Shown: positions 49,201 to 59,400 of the stretch, in pieces
Layout of the letters: each line of letters begins with the position of its first letter
Numbering within the stretch: position 1 is the stretch's first letter
From: Tribonema minus
Taxonomy: Eukaryota; Sar; Xanthophyceae; Tribonematales; Tribonemataceae
Direction of reading: 5' to 3'
NCBI GenBank assembly: GCA_017506865.1
Contig: JAFCMP010000042.1
Coordinates: 186,001 to 250,000, forward strand
DNA length: 64,000 bases
Made by a program: the position numbers and the translations under genes
The notes under the pieces: model-generated
Database searches by the model: none
What the model was told of the DNA's origin: nothing
The model's input: only the letters and a program-made list of their open reading frames with translations

Positions 49201-52200
49201 GTGACCCTTACCCCCCAAACCTGAGCTTCGTGAATGAACTGGAGTGAACTTCCTCTACCTCAACTACGTCGTCCAACCCTACCATGGTGACTACTGAATA
49301 TTCATATTGCAGGGGTGAGCTACGTGATTGAGCTGGACTCCGCGCGCGGCGCGGTGTGTACTCTCAAGGGAGTTGAACCAACGGCAATCCCCTCATCTGC
49401 CCCTACTCCCACCTAGAACCCTGCCCCTTCCGCCAACCCTACGTGCCCATAACTTGGACCGCGATATGACAGGGGTGAACCCTACCCCTTCCGCCCACCT
49501 TGCCCCTCATTTCCACCCCAAAATGGCAGGGGTGAGCTACGTGAATGAGCTGTACTCTGCGCATGCGCTGCACAAGGCATTGGAGTTGAACTAATTCCAT
49601 TCACGATCCTCAACTGGGATGCAATCCTGCTCGGAACCCTACCTCTTATCTCGACCCTACATGTCTATCACTTTCTTCAACCCTCACACTGCAGGGGTGA
49701 GCTACGTGAACGAGCTGGACTCCGCGCCCGCGCGCTGCGCAAGGCATGGGGGTTGATCTGACAGCAATCCGAACCCTAACCCCACCCCTTATCCTGAACT
49801 CACAACCCTACCCCTTCCTCCAACCTTACCTGCCCCTCATTTCCACCCCAAATTGACAGGAGTGAGCTATGTGAACGAGCTGGACTCCGCGCACGCGCGC
49901 TGCGCAAGGCATGGGGGTTGTACCTAACAGCAATCCGAACCCTAACCCTACCCCTTATCCTAAACTCAGAACCCTCAACCTTCCGTCAGCTAACCCTAGC
50001 ACTAACACTTCAAATCTCACACCGCAGGCGTGAGCTACGTGAACGAGCTGGACTCCGCGCGCGCGCTGCGCAACCTCAAGGCGTGGGTGGAGCACAACCC
50101 CAAGTACGCCGGCCTCGAGCTCAAGCAGGACGCGTACAGCGACGGCACGCTCATGGACGAGGTCGGTGACGCTCCGCAGGTCACATCATTGAAGTTTGAT
50201 ATCGGCATGTTTGAAGTTGGGTGCGTCCTCACGGAGGGTGGCGCTGCTGCTGCCGCAGCAAAAGTGTGTCGCGCGCGCGTGGAAACCCGAGTAGGCCATC
50301 CCGATTCTGGCCGACGTACGACTGCGCGCGCATGGACGAAGCCGGTGACGCTCCGCAGGACATTTTGTTGAAGTAGATGCGCGCGTGAATGGTACCCAGT
50401 TTCTGGCCATCGTGCAACGGCCATTGAGGGCCTCAAGCACAAGCGGGACGCGTACAGTGACGGCATGCTCATGGGGAGGAAGTCGGTGACGCTCCTCAGA
50501 GCACGCATTGTTGACGTTTGTACGCGCATGAAAGAACATGGATGGGCCATCCCTGGTCCTTTGGCTATTGTACGACGGCGCACGCATGGACGAGGCCGGT
50601 GGTGCCCAGCGGAGCACTTTGCGGAAGCGCTGTTGGAGTTTGTGTGCAGTCGGCATGCTTATGGCCGTGGCCGGTGATGCTCTGCAGGCTGCATTTTTGA
50701 AGTTTGTGGATGAGGCTGGAGACGCTCCGCACGATGGCGTGCATGCGTACAGCCCGTGAGCGTTAACCATCATGCGCACTTCACGTACTCCACAGAATGT
50801 ACAGTGTGCGCAGGTGGTGCGGCAGACGCACTCGGCTGAGCAATGATGCACTGCGTCCGCCGGCGTCAATGCACCGACAATGCTCACCATGTCTGCGCGT
50901 CAACTCAGCTGCGCGTTTGACCTGTCGGATTGCCACTTTGGCCGTTTGCACGTGTGCTCGCCACCGTGCGCGTGCAGGTCATGCAGCTCATGCGCTCCGC
51001 TGAGCAATGGGACTTTGTGGACGCCGACGTCGAGGTCGTTGACGATGCTCACCATATTCGTCGATTGATATAGGCGCTGACCTCCTTTCCACACGACCTG
51101 TCAAATTGCCGCTTTGCACATGCCGGTGCAGGTCATGCAGCTCATGCACTCTGCTGAGCAATGGGACACCGCGGACGCCGATGTCAAAGTCGTTCTCGGC
51201 GTGCTCTTCAACGTCAGCCGAGACTACGATGCCGCCGTTGGCGCGTTCCGCGAGGCGCTGCGCCTGCGCCCCGAGGACCATTCCCTGTGGAACAAGCTCG
51301 GCGCGACGCTCGCCAACAGCAATCGCAGCGAGGAGGCGCTGCCCGTGTATGAGGTATGTATGTATGTGTCAGTTGATGCTTCGAGTATGTCAGTAGATTT
51401 TCTCTACGTTACTGCAAAGTATGAGCGCTGATAACCAACAGCAACTGCAGCAGGTTTTGAGGTGAGGGGCATGTATGTATGTATGAGTTGAAACTTCAAA
51501 GTATGCAAGTAGATTTATCCACACTTGGGACGAGACGAGTAAACGAGTACTGTACGAGTACTGGTATGACAATCGTGTACGAGTACTCGTCCTGAACGAG
51601 TACTGCCTCCGGAATGATGTACGAGTACTCGTCGTGTACGAGTATGGCCTCCGAAATCATGTACGAGTACTCGTCCTGTACGAGTACCGCCCCAGGATCC
51701 ATGTACGAGTACTCGTACTGCACGAGTACTGCCTCCGAAATCATGTACGAGTACTCGTACAGTACGAGTCGCTCTGTACGAGTGTTCTACGAGTACGAGT
51801 ACGAGTACGAGTGTTTCGACGAGTAATTGCCATTCATGTTTGTTTTGCGAAAGGTTGTGCGGGTTCTGCCGTGGCGATCGCGCGGTGGCGATCGCGCGTG
51901 GGGCATGCTCCGTAGAGTAGTACTGTGGCGTTGATGCTCTTGACTCCCTTGAAGGAGGTTGCTGATAGAGCACGTCAGCGTGCTGTCGCCATGCACAGAC
52001 CCGCACGTCGTCATGCTCAGCTGGTGCCTCAACCTTGATGCGCGGCTTTCTCATTCCCCAGCATGTGCGCATAGTCCAAGGCTACTGTAGTCCATTTAAA
52101 TAGTCCTATGGAGGTGAGTCTAGCACTGGCTATCCATCTCCGCCCGACCGGCTCATGTTCCGAACATTATGGACACTGAGCCGCCGCTTCAGTAGCGCGA

Positions 52201-55200
52201 GGTCTCAGCGAAACGCACCCCGTGGGGTACCCGTGGTACTCGTACAAGCACTCGTGGTACTCGTACATAGACGAGTACGAGACATTACTCGTACAGTAGC
52301 GGCATTTATGTACGAGTACTCGTCCTGTTCGAGTACGGCCTCCGAAATGATGTACCAGTACTCGTCCTGTATGAGTACTGCCTTCGAAATCATGTACGAG
52401 TACTCGTCCTGTACAAGTACGGCCTCCGAAATCATGTACGAGTTCTCGTACAGTACGAGTACTTGCGTACGAGTGCTTCTACGAGTACAAGTAACGAGTA
52501 AATGACTTGTCTCGTCCCAACTGTGGATTTATCTACTCTAATTCAAATCGAGGGGCATGCATGTATGCATGCATTGATAAGTGAGCAACAGCGACCGCAG
52601 CGAGGCAGCTCTGCCAGTGCATGAGGTCAGGGGCATGCATGTACGTATGCATGTATGTATGCGTTGATAAGTGAGCAACAGCAACCGCAGCGAGGAGGCA
52701 CTGCCGGTGTATGAGGCATGTAGGTATGAGTTGATGTGTGAGAGATGTATGAGATGCGGGGCATGTATGTATGTACCAGCTGATATATAAGTAGTCCTCT
52801 GCTCAGCTCTACTGCAAAGTATGCGTGCTGATGGCCAATGGCAATCACAGCGAGGAGGCGCTGCCGGTGTATGAGGTATGCCGGTATCTGTTGTGTAAGT
52901 AGTCTTCTCTACTTCACTTCAATGTGAGTAGTCTTCTCTATGCTTCTTCATGGTATGCGCGTTGTGGTAGCCAACAGCGACCGCAGCGAGGAGGCGTTGC
53001 CGGTGTGTGAGATATGTACGCATCTGTTGTGTAAGCAGTCTTCTGTCAACTTCAGCTTTTGCCGCCGTCGGTGTTGAAGACCATGTCGCTGGCGAAACGC
53101 GCCCAATGTTTGGGCTAATGATGCTGAGCTGTTGCGCTGTGCGTTCACCTGACGTGCTGCTAGCACTGAAGATCAATCACGTCACTTGCGTAACGCGCGC
53201 AATGCGGGCTGTCGTGCTGTGTGCTCGTGCCGCAGGAAGCACTGAAGCGCAAGCCCAAGTACGCGCGCGCATGGCTCAACCTCGGCATCAGCCAGGCCAA
53301 CCTCAGCCGCTACGAGCAGGTGAGAACCCTCCAGCGCCTACTGGTACTTCAACTTGAGGTTTCAGACTTGTGCTGTAGCGCCCGCACGTCGCTCAACCTC
53401 ATTGCAGCCAGTCGCATGCAGATATGCGCTATGCAGAGTGTATGCAACCGGCCTGCCTTTAGCCCGTACCACCTAGTGCTGGTGCCACGTGTAAACTCTT
53501 ACTCTAAACAACCCTTGCTCTCCTCCATGTGCGCTATGCCAAAGCTGAACGTCGTCATGACACAGAAGAACGCGATGACACCTGCAATGGGAAAGTTCAG
53601 AGACTTCTGCCGATTGTTACATTGCAGCCTCATCCGCTCACAAACACTGTACAGACTTCAACCATGAAGCGTTATTGCACGCGCTGCACCACACTTTAGA
53701 CATCGCTGGTGATTATGCTTTGGAAGGAAGATGCAACGCGGCTGATAGACCACAGTCCTTCCGACACAGCTGATAGGCAGTGTGCAGTGGCTGCGTCAGG
53801 ACTGAATCGCTCTGCTCAAGACCTCAATGCGATGCAGGCTTGTGTCAAAACTCAGGTATAGCCCATGTCGCTCTGTATGTGACCCATCAATCGTGGTGGT
53901 CAGCGCATCAATTCAAACTTCAAGCAGCTCTCCGGTTCGTTTAAGATCTGAATAGCCGTGCCTGTGATCTCTATGCGATGCAGGCTGCGTCCTGCTACAT
54001 GCGTGTGCTGACACTGGGCATGCGATTGTGGGCAGAAAATCCAATTCAGCTGATAAAGCATAGTCCACTGCACTGGCTACTCAGATACTAAATTGCCCTG
54101 CCCGCGAAATCTATATCGTGCAGGCCGCGTCCTGCTACATGCGTGCGCTGACGCTCAACCCCGCCGCCAAGCACATATGGGCATACCTGCGGATCGTCTT
54201 CACATCGATGGATAGGTAAGAGATGCCCGCTTTTCTCAATCCCCTCCCCCCCCCCCCTTTCGAGGTGGATAGGTATGAGACGCCCACTTTTCTGAATCTC
54301 TGCCCCTTCCTATAAGAAACGCCCACTGTTCTCAATCCCCTGTCCCCCCCCTTCCACCCCGCTCCCCCTTGTGAGTGGGGCAATGAACATCTTCGATGAC
54401 AAACACGTTCACGCATGAAAGCCCCGGAAGCACGGCAGTGTACGCTTCGCCGAATGTCATGTGAGCGGCGACAACAAGCGGCAGGGCTCAGCCTTCATCG
54501 TGCCCTTGACGTGGACACATACGAGGGTGCACTTGACATCCACTGTAGGGATGCCTCTGTGAGCATTTCTGGCCTGTGCAGGGTCAAGCGGCCTCCTACC
54601 CGCTAGCACAGCTCTAGACATTTGGCTTGCACCGCGCCGACAGTGATCACGGACTGATGGGGATGCCAGGAACCTCTGACATTCGTCTGCATCGCACCTG
54701 TCCAGACCATGTGTACTTGGGCGGGAACGGCGTGGACTGTTGTTATTAGCCCCTTTCTGTCGCATTGAACAGGCGAATCATTCCTTAGACAGCTCTCACG
54801 TACTTCATGAACACCGTGCACTTTACTGGCGAGCCATACATTTAGCAAATAGCCCCCGCTGTGTATGTTCCACCAGCAAAGCATCCAGTTCATAGCTCCA
54901 CGTGTGAGCATGGGCGCTCATCTTCCAACCCTAAACCTAACCCTAGGCTGTCCACCATTTGTGCATGTCACACACTTCAACTTCAACTGCCGGGCCTGCT
55001 GATGCCCTCACGGCTTGCGCCGGCAGTCAAAACGAGGGCAGATCATATTTTTACAGTCAAATATGACGTGTCTAAGCGCCTGTCCCTGCTGCTGTGTGCC
55101 TGCGTGCAGATTTGACCTGGTTCAGAAAGCCGCGGCCGAGGACGTCACAGTTTTTGACGGCGAGTTTCCCGCCACAGCGCCAAACAGCGGAGTCCAGTTT

Positions 55201-55215
55201 GACTCCGTGTGGTAG
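34235..55215 (+). CDS. PEX5: PEX5, peroxisomal targeting signal 1 receptor
   Basis: Nineteen exons: 34235-34360, 34877-35003, 36128-36187, 36639-36739, 37917-38000, 39453-39617, 41028-41153, 42597-42678, 43612-43721, 45130-45222, 45960-46058, 46456-46502, 47389-47449, 48915-48990, 50028-50161, 51132-51353, 53236-53319, 54124-54215 and 55110-55215. They sum to 1,995 nt, 664 residues. PEX5 binds C-terminal SKL-type signals in the cytosol and carries cargo to the peroxisomal docking complex. Evidence: Cys13 followed by NPLGKLVDTV, the N-terminal cysteine region ubiquitinated for receptor recycling; a disordered middle with about a dozen W-centred repeats (canonical WAAEF at 118-122, others such as AAWAEAR and AAWSDVE); and C-terminal TPRs (about 375-660) with EAWRMLGQSHAENDQ, NKLGATLANSNRSEEALPVY and AWLNLGISQANLSRYEQA. 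Intron 8 appears to use a GC donor. Introns are large and full of exon-edge copies. Confidence 0.96.
35150..35615 (+). repeat. Three shadow copies of PEX5 exon 2 end
   Basis: Copies near 35163-35241, 35340-35420 and 35547-35612 repeat GGGGCCGCAGGGGGCGGC and ATGCATGG(G/A)ATGGCTGCGGG. The first keeps the donor (GGCAGGTGCAATCAC) like the true one at 35004. Decay increases with distance. Confidence 0.9.
38230..39345 (+). repeat. About eight shadow copies of PEX5 exon 6 start in intron 5
   Basis: The exon 6 beginning CACATGGAGGCCATGCGCAT..ATGGCGCGCGGC is recognisable at 38935-38990, 39106-39156 and 39288-39340, with weaker copies near 38404, 38498, 38781 and 39213. The three best keep GCAG or GGCAG just before. 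All run into stops or lose frame beyond about 55 nt. The true acceptor is at 39452. Confidence 0.9.
39690..39990 (+). repeat. Shadow copies of PEX5 exon 6 end
   Basis: Two copies of GCGGGCCCAAC(T/G)TCA..CCAGGC.TGGGG with the following GGGCCGGTGAGRGTAGT-like donor region occur near 39727-39815 and 39901-39965, after the true donor at 39618. Confidence 0.88.
40555..40870 (+). repeat. Shadow copies of PEX5 exon 7 start
   Basis: Copies of the exon 7 opening (GCGCACTTCAACGC.GCGTGG) occur near 40308, 40560 and 40829. The last is nearly intact (CACTTCAACGCGGCGTGGCA), but its acceptor dinucleotide is GG. The true exon starts at 41028. Confidence 0.85.
41258..41923 (+). repeat. Array of five 51-54-nt exon-like copies of PEX5 exon 7 tail
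   Basis: Units 41258-41308, 41441-41491, 41565-41615, 41718-41768 and 41870-41923 match the last 51 nt of exon 7 (41103-41153, encoding DAALRGAEADVASASHQ). All have AG immediately before; four have GT immediately after (the fourth has AT). All are multiples of three and open in phase 0, reading for example DATPRGAEADVASAAHQ and VAAPQRAKADIASASNQ. Unit 3 has an internal one-base offset that is compensated. They could be cassette exons; the core gene model omits them because the exon 7 to exon 8 junction is already in phase. Confidence 0.85.
42370..42980 (+). repeat. Shadow copies of PEX5 exon 8 on both sides
   Basis: Upstream, 42376-42412 copies the exon 8 start without a clean acceptor. Downstream, 42786-42839 and 42940-42977 copy its end, GAGAGCCAGAAACCAG, each followed by GCGAGTGACGCTCC. 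The GC in the donor position is shared by the true exon and both copies. Confidence 0.9.
43110..43500 (+). repeat. Three shadow copies of PEX5 exon 9 start
   Basis: Copies at 43114-43163, 43273-43323 and 43446-43494 repeat CCGCCACTGGTCTGGATGC and TGGAG.GATGTGGAGGGCGC; the true exon starts at 43612. The units include intron DNA such as the region near CATGTGGAAAT. The first and third keep GCAG acceptors. Confidence 0.92.
43722..44830 (+). repeat. TTAGGG-rich intron 9 of PEX5 with donor shadow copies
   Basis: Three blocks begin with AAGATCTGGGAAGATGTAAG (exon 9 tail plus donor; the true one at 43722, copies near 43813 and 43923), each followed by runs of GGGTTAGGG and a GAG(C/T)(T/C)..CATCATGAGCAT spacer. 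Further G-rich telomere-like runs lie at 44020-44040, 44224-44260 and 44575-44815. All are in the same orientation relative to transcription. Confidence 0.92.
45290..45715 (+). repeat. Four shadow copies of PEX5 exon 10 end
   Basis: Copies near 45297-45338, 45430-45470, 45521-45565 and 45675-45711 repeat AAGCTCGAGGCCATGGGCGG..CTCCCCAACGG, the first with an intact GAGGTATGTGG donor. Decay grows with distance from the true donor at 45223. Confidence 0.92.
46600..46800 (+). repeat. Displaced copies of PEX5 exon 16 end inside intron 12
   Basis: 46738-46780 (GCCAACAGCAACCGCAGCGA..CCGGTGTATGAG plus GTATGTAGG) copies the end of exon 16 (51132-51353) and its donor, although it lies 4.5 kb upstream in another intron. 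A weaker copy is at 46612-46660. Unlike the other shadow copies, it does not sit next to its source exon. Confidence 0.9.
47605..48254 (+). repeat. Recent 330-bp direct tandem duplication in PEX5 intron 13
   Basis: Units 47605-47934 and 47935-48254 differ at only about a dozen positions. Each has an open plus-strand frame with the stretch MGPELEIVAIYVNPDII; the opposite strand is open as well across both units. I do not recognise the peptide. The block may be part of an unidentified inserted repeat, extending perhaps to about 48600. Confidence 0.9.
48840..48905 (+). repeat. CTG/CCG trinucleotide run before PEX5 exon 14
   Basis: About twenty CTG or CCG triplets end ten bases before the acceptor CCGCAG at 48914. 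The same arrangement occurs before SulP copy 2 exon 6 and gene B exon 5. Confidence 0.9.
49310..49925 (+). repeat. Four shadow copies of PEX5 exon 15 start with CCCTAA DNA
   Basis: GGGGTGAGCTACGTGA(A/T)(C/T)GAGCTG copies lie near 49315, 49530, 49694 and 49859, most preceded by a CAG-like site, each followed by AACCCTA(A)CCCC-type DNA. The true exon starts at 50028. The units alternate exon edge and CCCTAA-rich intron. Confidence 0.92.
50320..50740 (+). repeat. Shadow copies of PEX5 exon 15 end
   Basis: Copies of the exon tail ATGGACGAGGTCGGTGACGC occur near 50331, 50468, 50585 and 50706 in decayed form. The one near 50430-50480 also contains the AAGC..GACGCGTACAGTGACGGCA portion. Confidence 0.82.
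51512..52533. mobile_element. Non-autonomous hAT-like TIR element in PEX5 intron 16
   Basis: The 1,006-bp element spans 51520-52525. Its ends are CACACTTGGGACGAGAC and, on the other strand, CACAGTTGGGACGAGAC (16 of 17 identical), flanked by the direct duplication GATTTATC (51512-51519 and 52526-52533). Subterminal regions (51540-51830 and 52230-52500) are filled with short units around the palindrome GTACGAGTACTCGTAC separated by CCTCCGAAATCAT. The centre (51840-52220) encodes no transposase. The 8-bp duplication and CA-starting ends are typical of hAT elements; the family call is inference. Confidence 0.9.
52580..53015 (+). repeat. Shadow copies of PEX5 exon 16 end plus donor
   Basis: Four copies of CAACAGC(A/G)ACCGCAGCGAGG..CCGGTGTATGAG lie near 52586, 52675, 52838 and 52973, most followed by GT..GTATG donor-like DNA. 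Another weak copy at 51432-51465 lies on the other side of the TIR element, so the element inserted into an existing shadow array. Confidence 0.9.
53815..54123 (+). repeat. Shadow copies of PEX5 exon 18 start
   Basis: GCGATGCAGGCT(T/G) followed by decayed exon 18 sequence occurs near 53828 and 53970; the second reads GCGTCCTGCTACATGCGTG, nearly intact. The true exon begins at 54124 after ATCGTGCAG. Confidence 0.88.
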
Positions 55216-56433
55216 GCGGCAGCGTGCAAGCACGCACTGTAAAGAGATCATGGCTACAGTCACAATAGAACAGGATTTGGCGCAGCTGGCTCTGACACAC
55301 AGTCTGTGTTGCGCCCCCCTGTGTTGCGCGCACAGACATTGTGGGTGAATACATGTAGCAGTATGATTTATGTAGACAATGTCAATGTGCTTTTGTGCCT
55401 GGGTGCTATGATCGTTGCCAATACCGGGGTTTTGTTTATTGTCAACTGCAATCATAGACGTACGTCTATATATTCATGATGGTACAGATGCCAAGTGGAG
55501 CTTTTGTGTTGAAAGTCGGCGGTGTCTTGATGCAATTCGCGCTGTTGGTTCTCTCTCTCAGTTTTTTTTTGAAAGGGACTTTTGTTTGGCTTTGCTGACC
55601 AACGAAGGGCAAGCAGCCGACCAGCGTGCAGGTGAACTGACCTGAAACAGAGGGATGCTGACGACCTAGCCATCGCTTGTGTACAAGCAGCTACGACGGG
55701 GTGCGCAGCCAGCGCCGTTTTGCCCAATGATAGTAATGCAGAATTTCATGACCAGCCAGGCGCAGAGAGGTGAGCCATTACAGGTATTTTTCGGGAACTC
55801 CTCACGCGGCATAGATCGCTGCAGACATCCTGTCTGTTTGCACCTCCCAAGAAAGTATGCCGCAGTTGAGCCTGCCTACTCATTACGACAGCGTGTGCAA
55901 CATGTGCATACAGAACCAGACTAATCGATCAATCCAGTTCAGATGTCTTTCGGCACGTCCTTATTACTCAAGAAAAGCTTTTCTGGAAGGCCAACATTGG
56001 CGACTCTAATGGTGCGGTCAAAACTGATGCATACTTGTGCGTATGCAAGACTCACGGTCCGAGGGCGTGTGCAGGTTGCGTTGTGCCATGCAGGCTCCAT
56101 GACATTGTCGTCAAGCAACAACTTGTGTAAAGCGATTCGCTGGCCGCACGGAACCTGATGATCGCAAGCCTCCGGACATTCTCAAGGCGTGCAAGTATAC
56201 CTACCTACCCAACCTATCTCTAAAGATGAGGTTCTGGAAGAGACTTTCGTAACGCCAAATGGCTTTTCTTGCGAGGAGCTCGAACTCTCTCTCAAAACCA
56301 CACCGACAACTTGAGTGCCTGTGCTTTGTATGCGCACCGCTGCGCCTCAGAAGCAGTTTTGCACGTAGCACCTCATACAGCAACATCAACTTGTTGGCGT
56401 ACCGGATCGGGGAATATTCGTTAAGTCGAGGGG
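55216..56433. other. Intergenic region between PEX5 and gene B
   Basis: I see no gene and no strong repeat in this stretch. It must contain the PEX5 3' end and the gene B promoter. A TGTAA, a polyadenylation signal in some green algae, lies at 55238; this is weak evidence. Confidence 0.6.
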
Positions 56434-59400
56434 ATGGCGGGCGACGCTGAGCTTCGGCCAGCGCTGTCCTGCCTCGCGGGAGTAATCCTGCTCACCAAGC
56501 TGGCACAGGCAGCGGCAAGGCAGCAGCAGCCGGCAGCTCCCAGGGGCGGGCTGTTCCGCGTACTCCGCGACAGCTTCGCGGACCCGGAGCTGCCGCTCCA
56601 CCCAACTTGGGATGCTTGGCACGTCGCCAAGCACCTTGGCACGGAGGAGCCAGTGAAGGAGGTCAAGGTGGACGCAACGCTGCTGTCCGAGGAGGCAGCT
56701 GCGCCGGAGCCGGTTGCGGTAGAGGTGGAGGTAGAGGCGGACGAGGAGGCCATCGCTGGGCCCGTGCTTCCGCTGCAGCTCGTGGCCGAGGAGGAGGCGC
56801 GAGCGGATGAGGCGATGGAGCCCGTCGAGGAGGTCGCAGTTGACGCGACACTGCTGTGCGAGGAGGCGACTGAGCTTGCTGTGGCAGACGTGGAGGTAGA
56901 GGCGGACGAGGAGGCCAGCACCGGGGACGTGCTCCCGGTGCAGCTCGTGGCGGAGGAGGCGCAGCGAGCAGATGAGGCCAAGGAGCCTTTTGCGGGGGTA
57001 GTTGACGTGGCGCTGCTGCTGTCGGAAAAGACCGTTGGTGAGCTCCTTGCGGTGAAGGTAGATGCGGGCATGGAGGTCAGCGCAGTGCCCGCGCTCCCGC
57101 TTCAGCTTGTGGCCGACGGGGAGGCGCGAGCGGGTGAGGCGATGGAGCCTGTTGCGGGGGTAGTTGAAGTGGCGCTGCTGCTGCCGGAACAGATCGTTGA
57201 TGAGCGCCTTACGGTGAAGGTAGAGCCGGTGATGGAGCTTAGCGCAGCGTCCGTGCTCCCAGTGCCGCTTGCAACGGAGGAGGAGCTGCGAGTGGAGGCG
57301 GCGGAGGCGACAGTTAGAGGGATCGTTCTGCCGGACACCAAGCAGCAGATGGCCATGGTCCCCGAGCAGAAGAAGGAGGAGATGTGCGGCCTCCAGGATG
57401 CGGCATCGCTTGAGCTGCTGATTGGGATGCCGCCGGCGATCGAGTCGTTCGCGCAGCAGGTAGCGCGCGTGCACAGGGCGGGCGAGGCGCGCAGGGCCAA
57501 CAGGACGGCAAACGATGTGAGTAATTAATTATCTTTTGAGTGCTGACATATGCGTCCAGCTTGGTTGCATCTGTGCGGTGTATGTAGAAAACGGTAAAGC
57601 GATTACTTCACAAGAGTATACACAGCTGCATGGAGATAGTCGTGTAGAATTATATGGAATGAAAGCGATCATGACCACGGACGCGACCATGACCATGAAG
57701 TCAGAAATGGAAGTGATTGCTGGCTCGCCGCTATCTACATGCAGGTCGTAGGCTAGTTCTCCATCAAGCAACTGCTGTCGGATATTACAGGCGCATCGCC
57801 TTGATGACCTCTTGTTAGATTGCTCATCAGGAATATGCATGCCGGTACTCAACAATCGCCGCAATGTCTATGAGGACTGCAGTGACATGACGCACTGCCA
57901 TGGCAAACGTGCTTGAGACCGCCCCTTTGCCACTTTTGCAAGTGCTGACATGTACGGGTTTCAGAGGAGTATTGCTTGCGCTTGCATGCCGTGTGCGTAC
58001 GCCACCTGTGCAGCATACAGTATGCATAAAACCGTTGACATCTGAGTCGCTGTGCACGTCTACCAGAACTCTAAACCACAACCATTACTGGCTTTAGAAC
58101 TTAGTCACACAACTCCTTCGCTGCCTGGTCTCTCGAACCATGCTGGTGTTGGGGCAACAATCAGCAAACAGCAAAGATCGCAATTCGCACACGTGCGTAG
58201 AGATGTATACATCAACTGCCCCCCAGTGTGTGCACACACTAATGCGTTTGACTGTGCGTCTGTCCATGCAGTACGACGTGTCGACCGTGTGCATCGCGCT
58301 GGCGTTGGCCTCGCGTATACTGCGCACCCTGCGGGACCGCAGAAGGAGGGTGAGTCACGAGCCCTAACCCTTATACCACGCGCATAGGAATGTAGGTATG
58401 CATTGATTCTTGTGCCTCGCGTATACTGCACACACTCCGTGACCGCAGAAGGAGGGTGAGTCACACTTACCCTAACCCTTGTTGTAGGCATATAGTTTGT
58501 ATACAATGATCGAAGTATACCTCGCGTATACTGCACAACCTCCGTGACCGCACAAGGCAGGTGAGTCACCACTAACTTCAACCCTTACAATATGCGCATG
58601 GGTGTGTGGTATGTTTCAAGTATGCATTGTGTACCGTGCGCAACCTCCCAAGTCACCAGTGCTTGCTGACGGTTTTGTTGTACTTCGAAGTACTTGAGGC
58701 GGCATGCAGGTGTGAGAAGAATGTGTTCATGTATGCATACACTTCAAATCATGTACGCTGTTCCAAGTACGCAAGTGTACCTCTTGTTGCCATGAGCAAC
58801 TCCTGCCACTGAAGGAGGAGGGAAAGTCACCAGTGGCACTTGAGTACGATTGGGTGTCTATGTGGAAGTGTACACTTCAAAATGTATACACTAGCATGTA
58901 CAATTTGATATGCAAGGTGTGTGTGTGTTCATCAGTATGTAAATGTGCAGGTGTTAGAAGCGTGCTGCCATGATACCGCTTACAGGTACTGCCATGTGCG
59001 CATGCATGGATGAGGGTACTTGCAACAGAGCAGTGCTCAGGGGTGCGGGGGGGTATGCATGTATGCGTTTATGAACATCATATGCGGACGACACCCATCT
59101 GCTGACATATCACGTGCAGGCATGTGTTTAAAAAGAGGCATGGAGGGTAGCTGTTTGTTTTATCATTAGGCAGTTGGTTGCACTAGCTAATGCATCGGGC
59201 TGAGCACATGGTGATGATGCTAATGCTAATGTATGCATGCCATGCTGCTGCTGCCTTGCGACAGACTATGCGCCAGAAGGAGCTGATGCGGGCGCTCGAA
59301 GCAAACACGGCCACGGAGTCTGAGTCTGAGTCGGAGGTATGTATGTATAACACTTGAAGTGCCGGCTACGTTATACAAACAAGAACGCTGAATATAGGAG

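Noticed and set aside
56386-57474. Long minus-strand open frames opposite gene B exon 1
   Set aside because: They are the complement of the GC-rich, Glu/Val-rich plus-strand exon, whose frame, ATG and donor fit the gene A/B exon plan.
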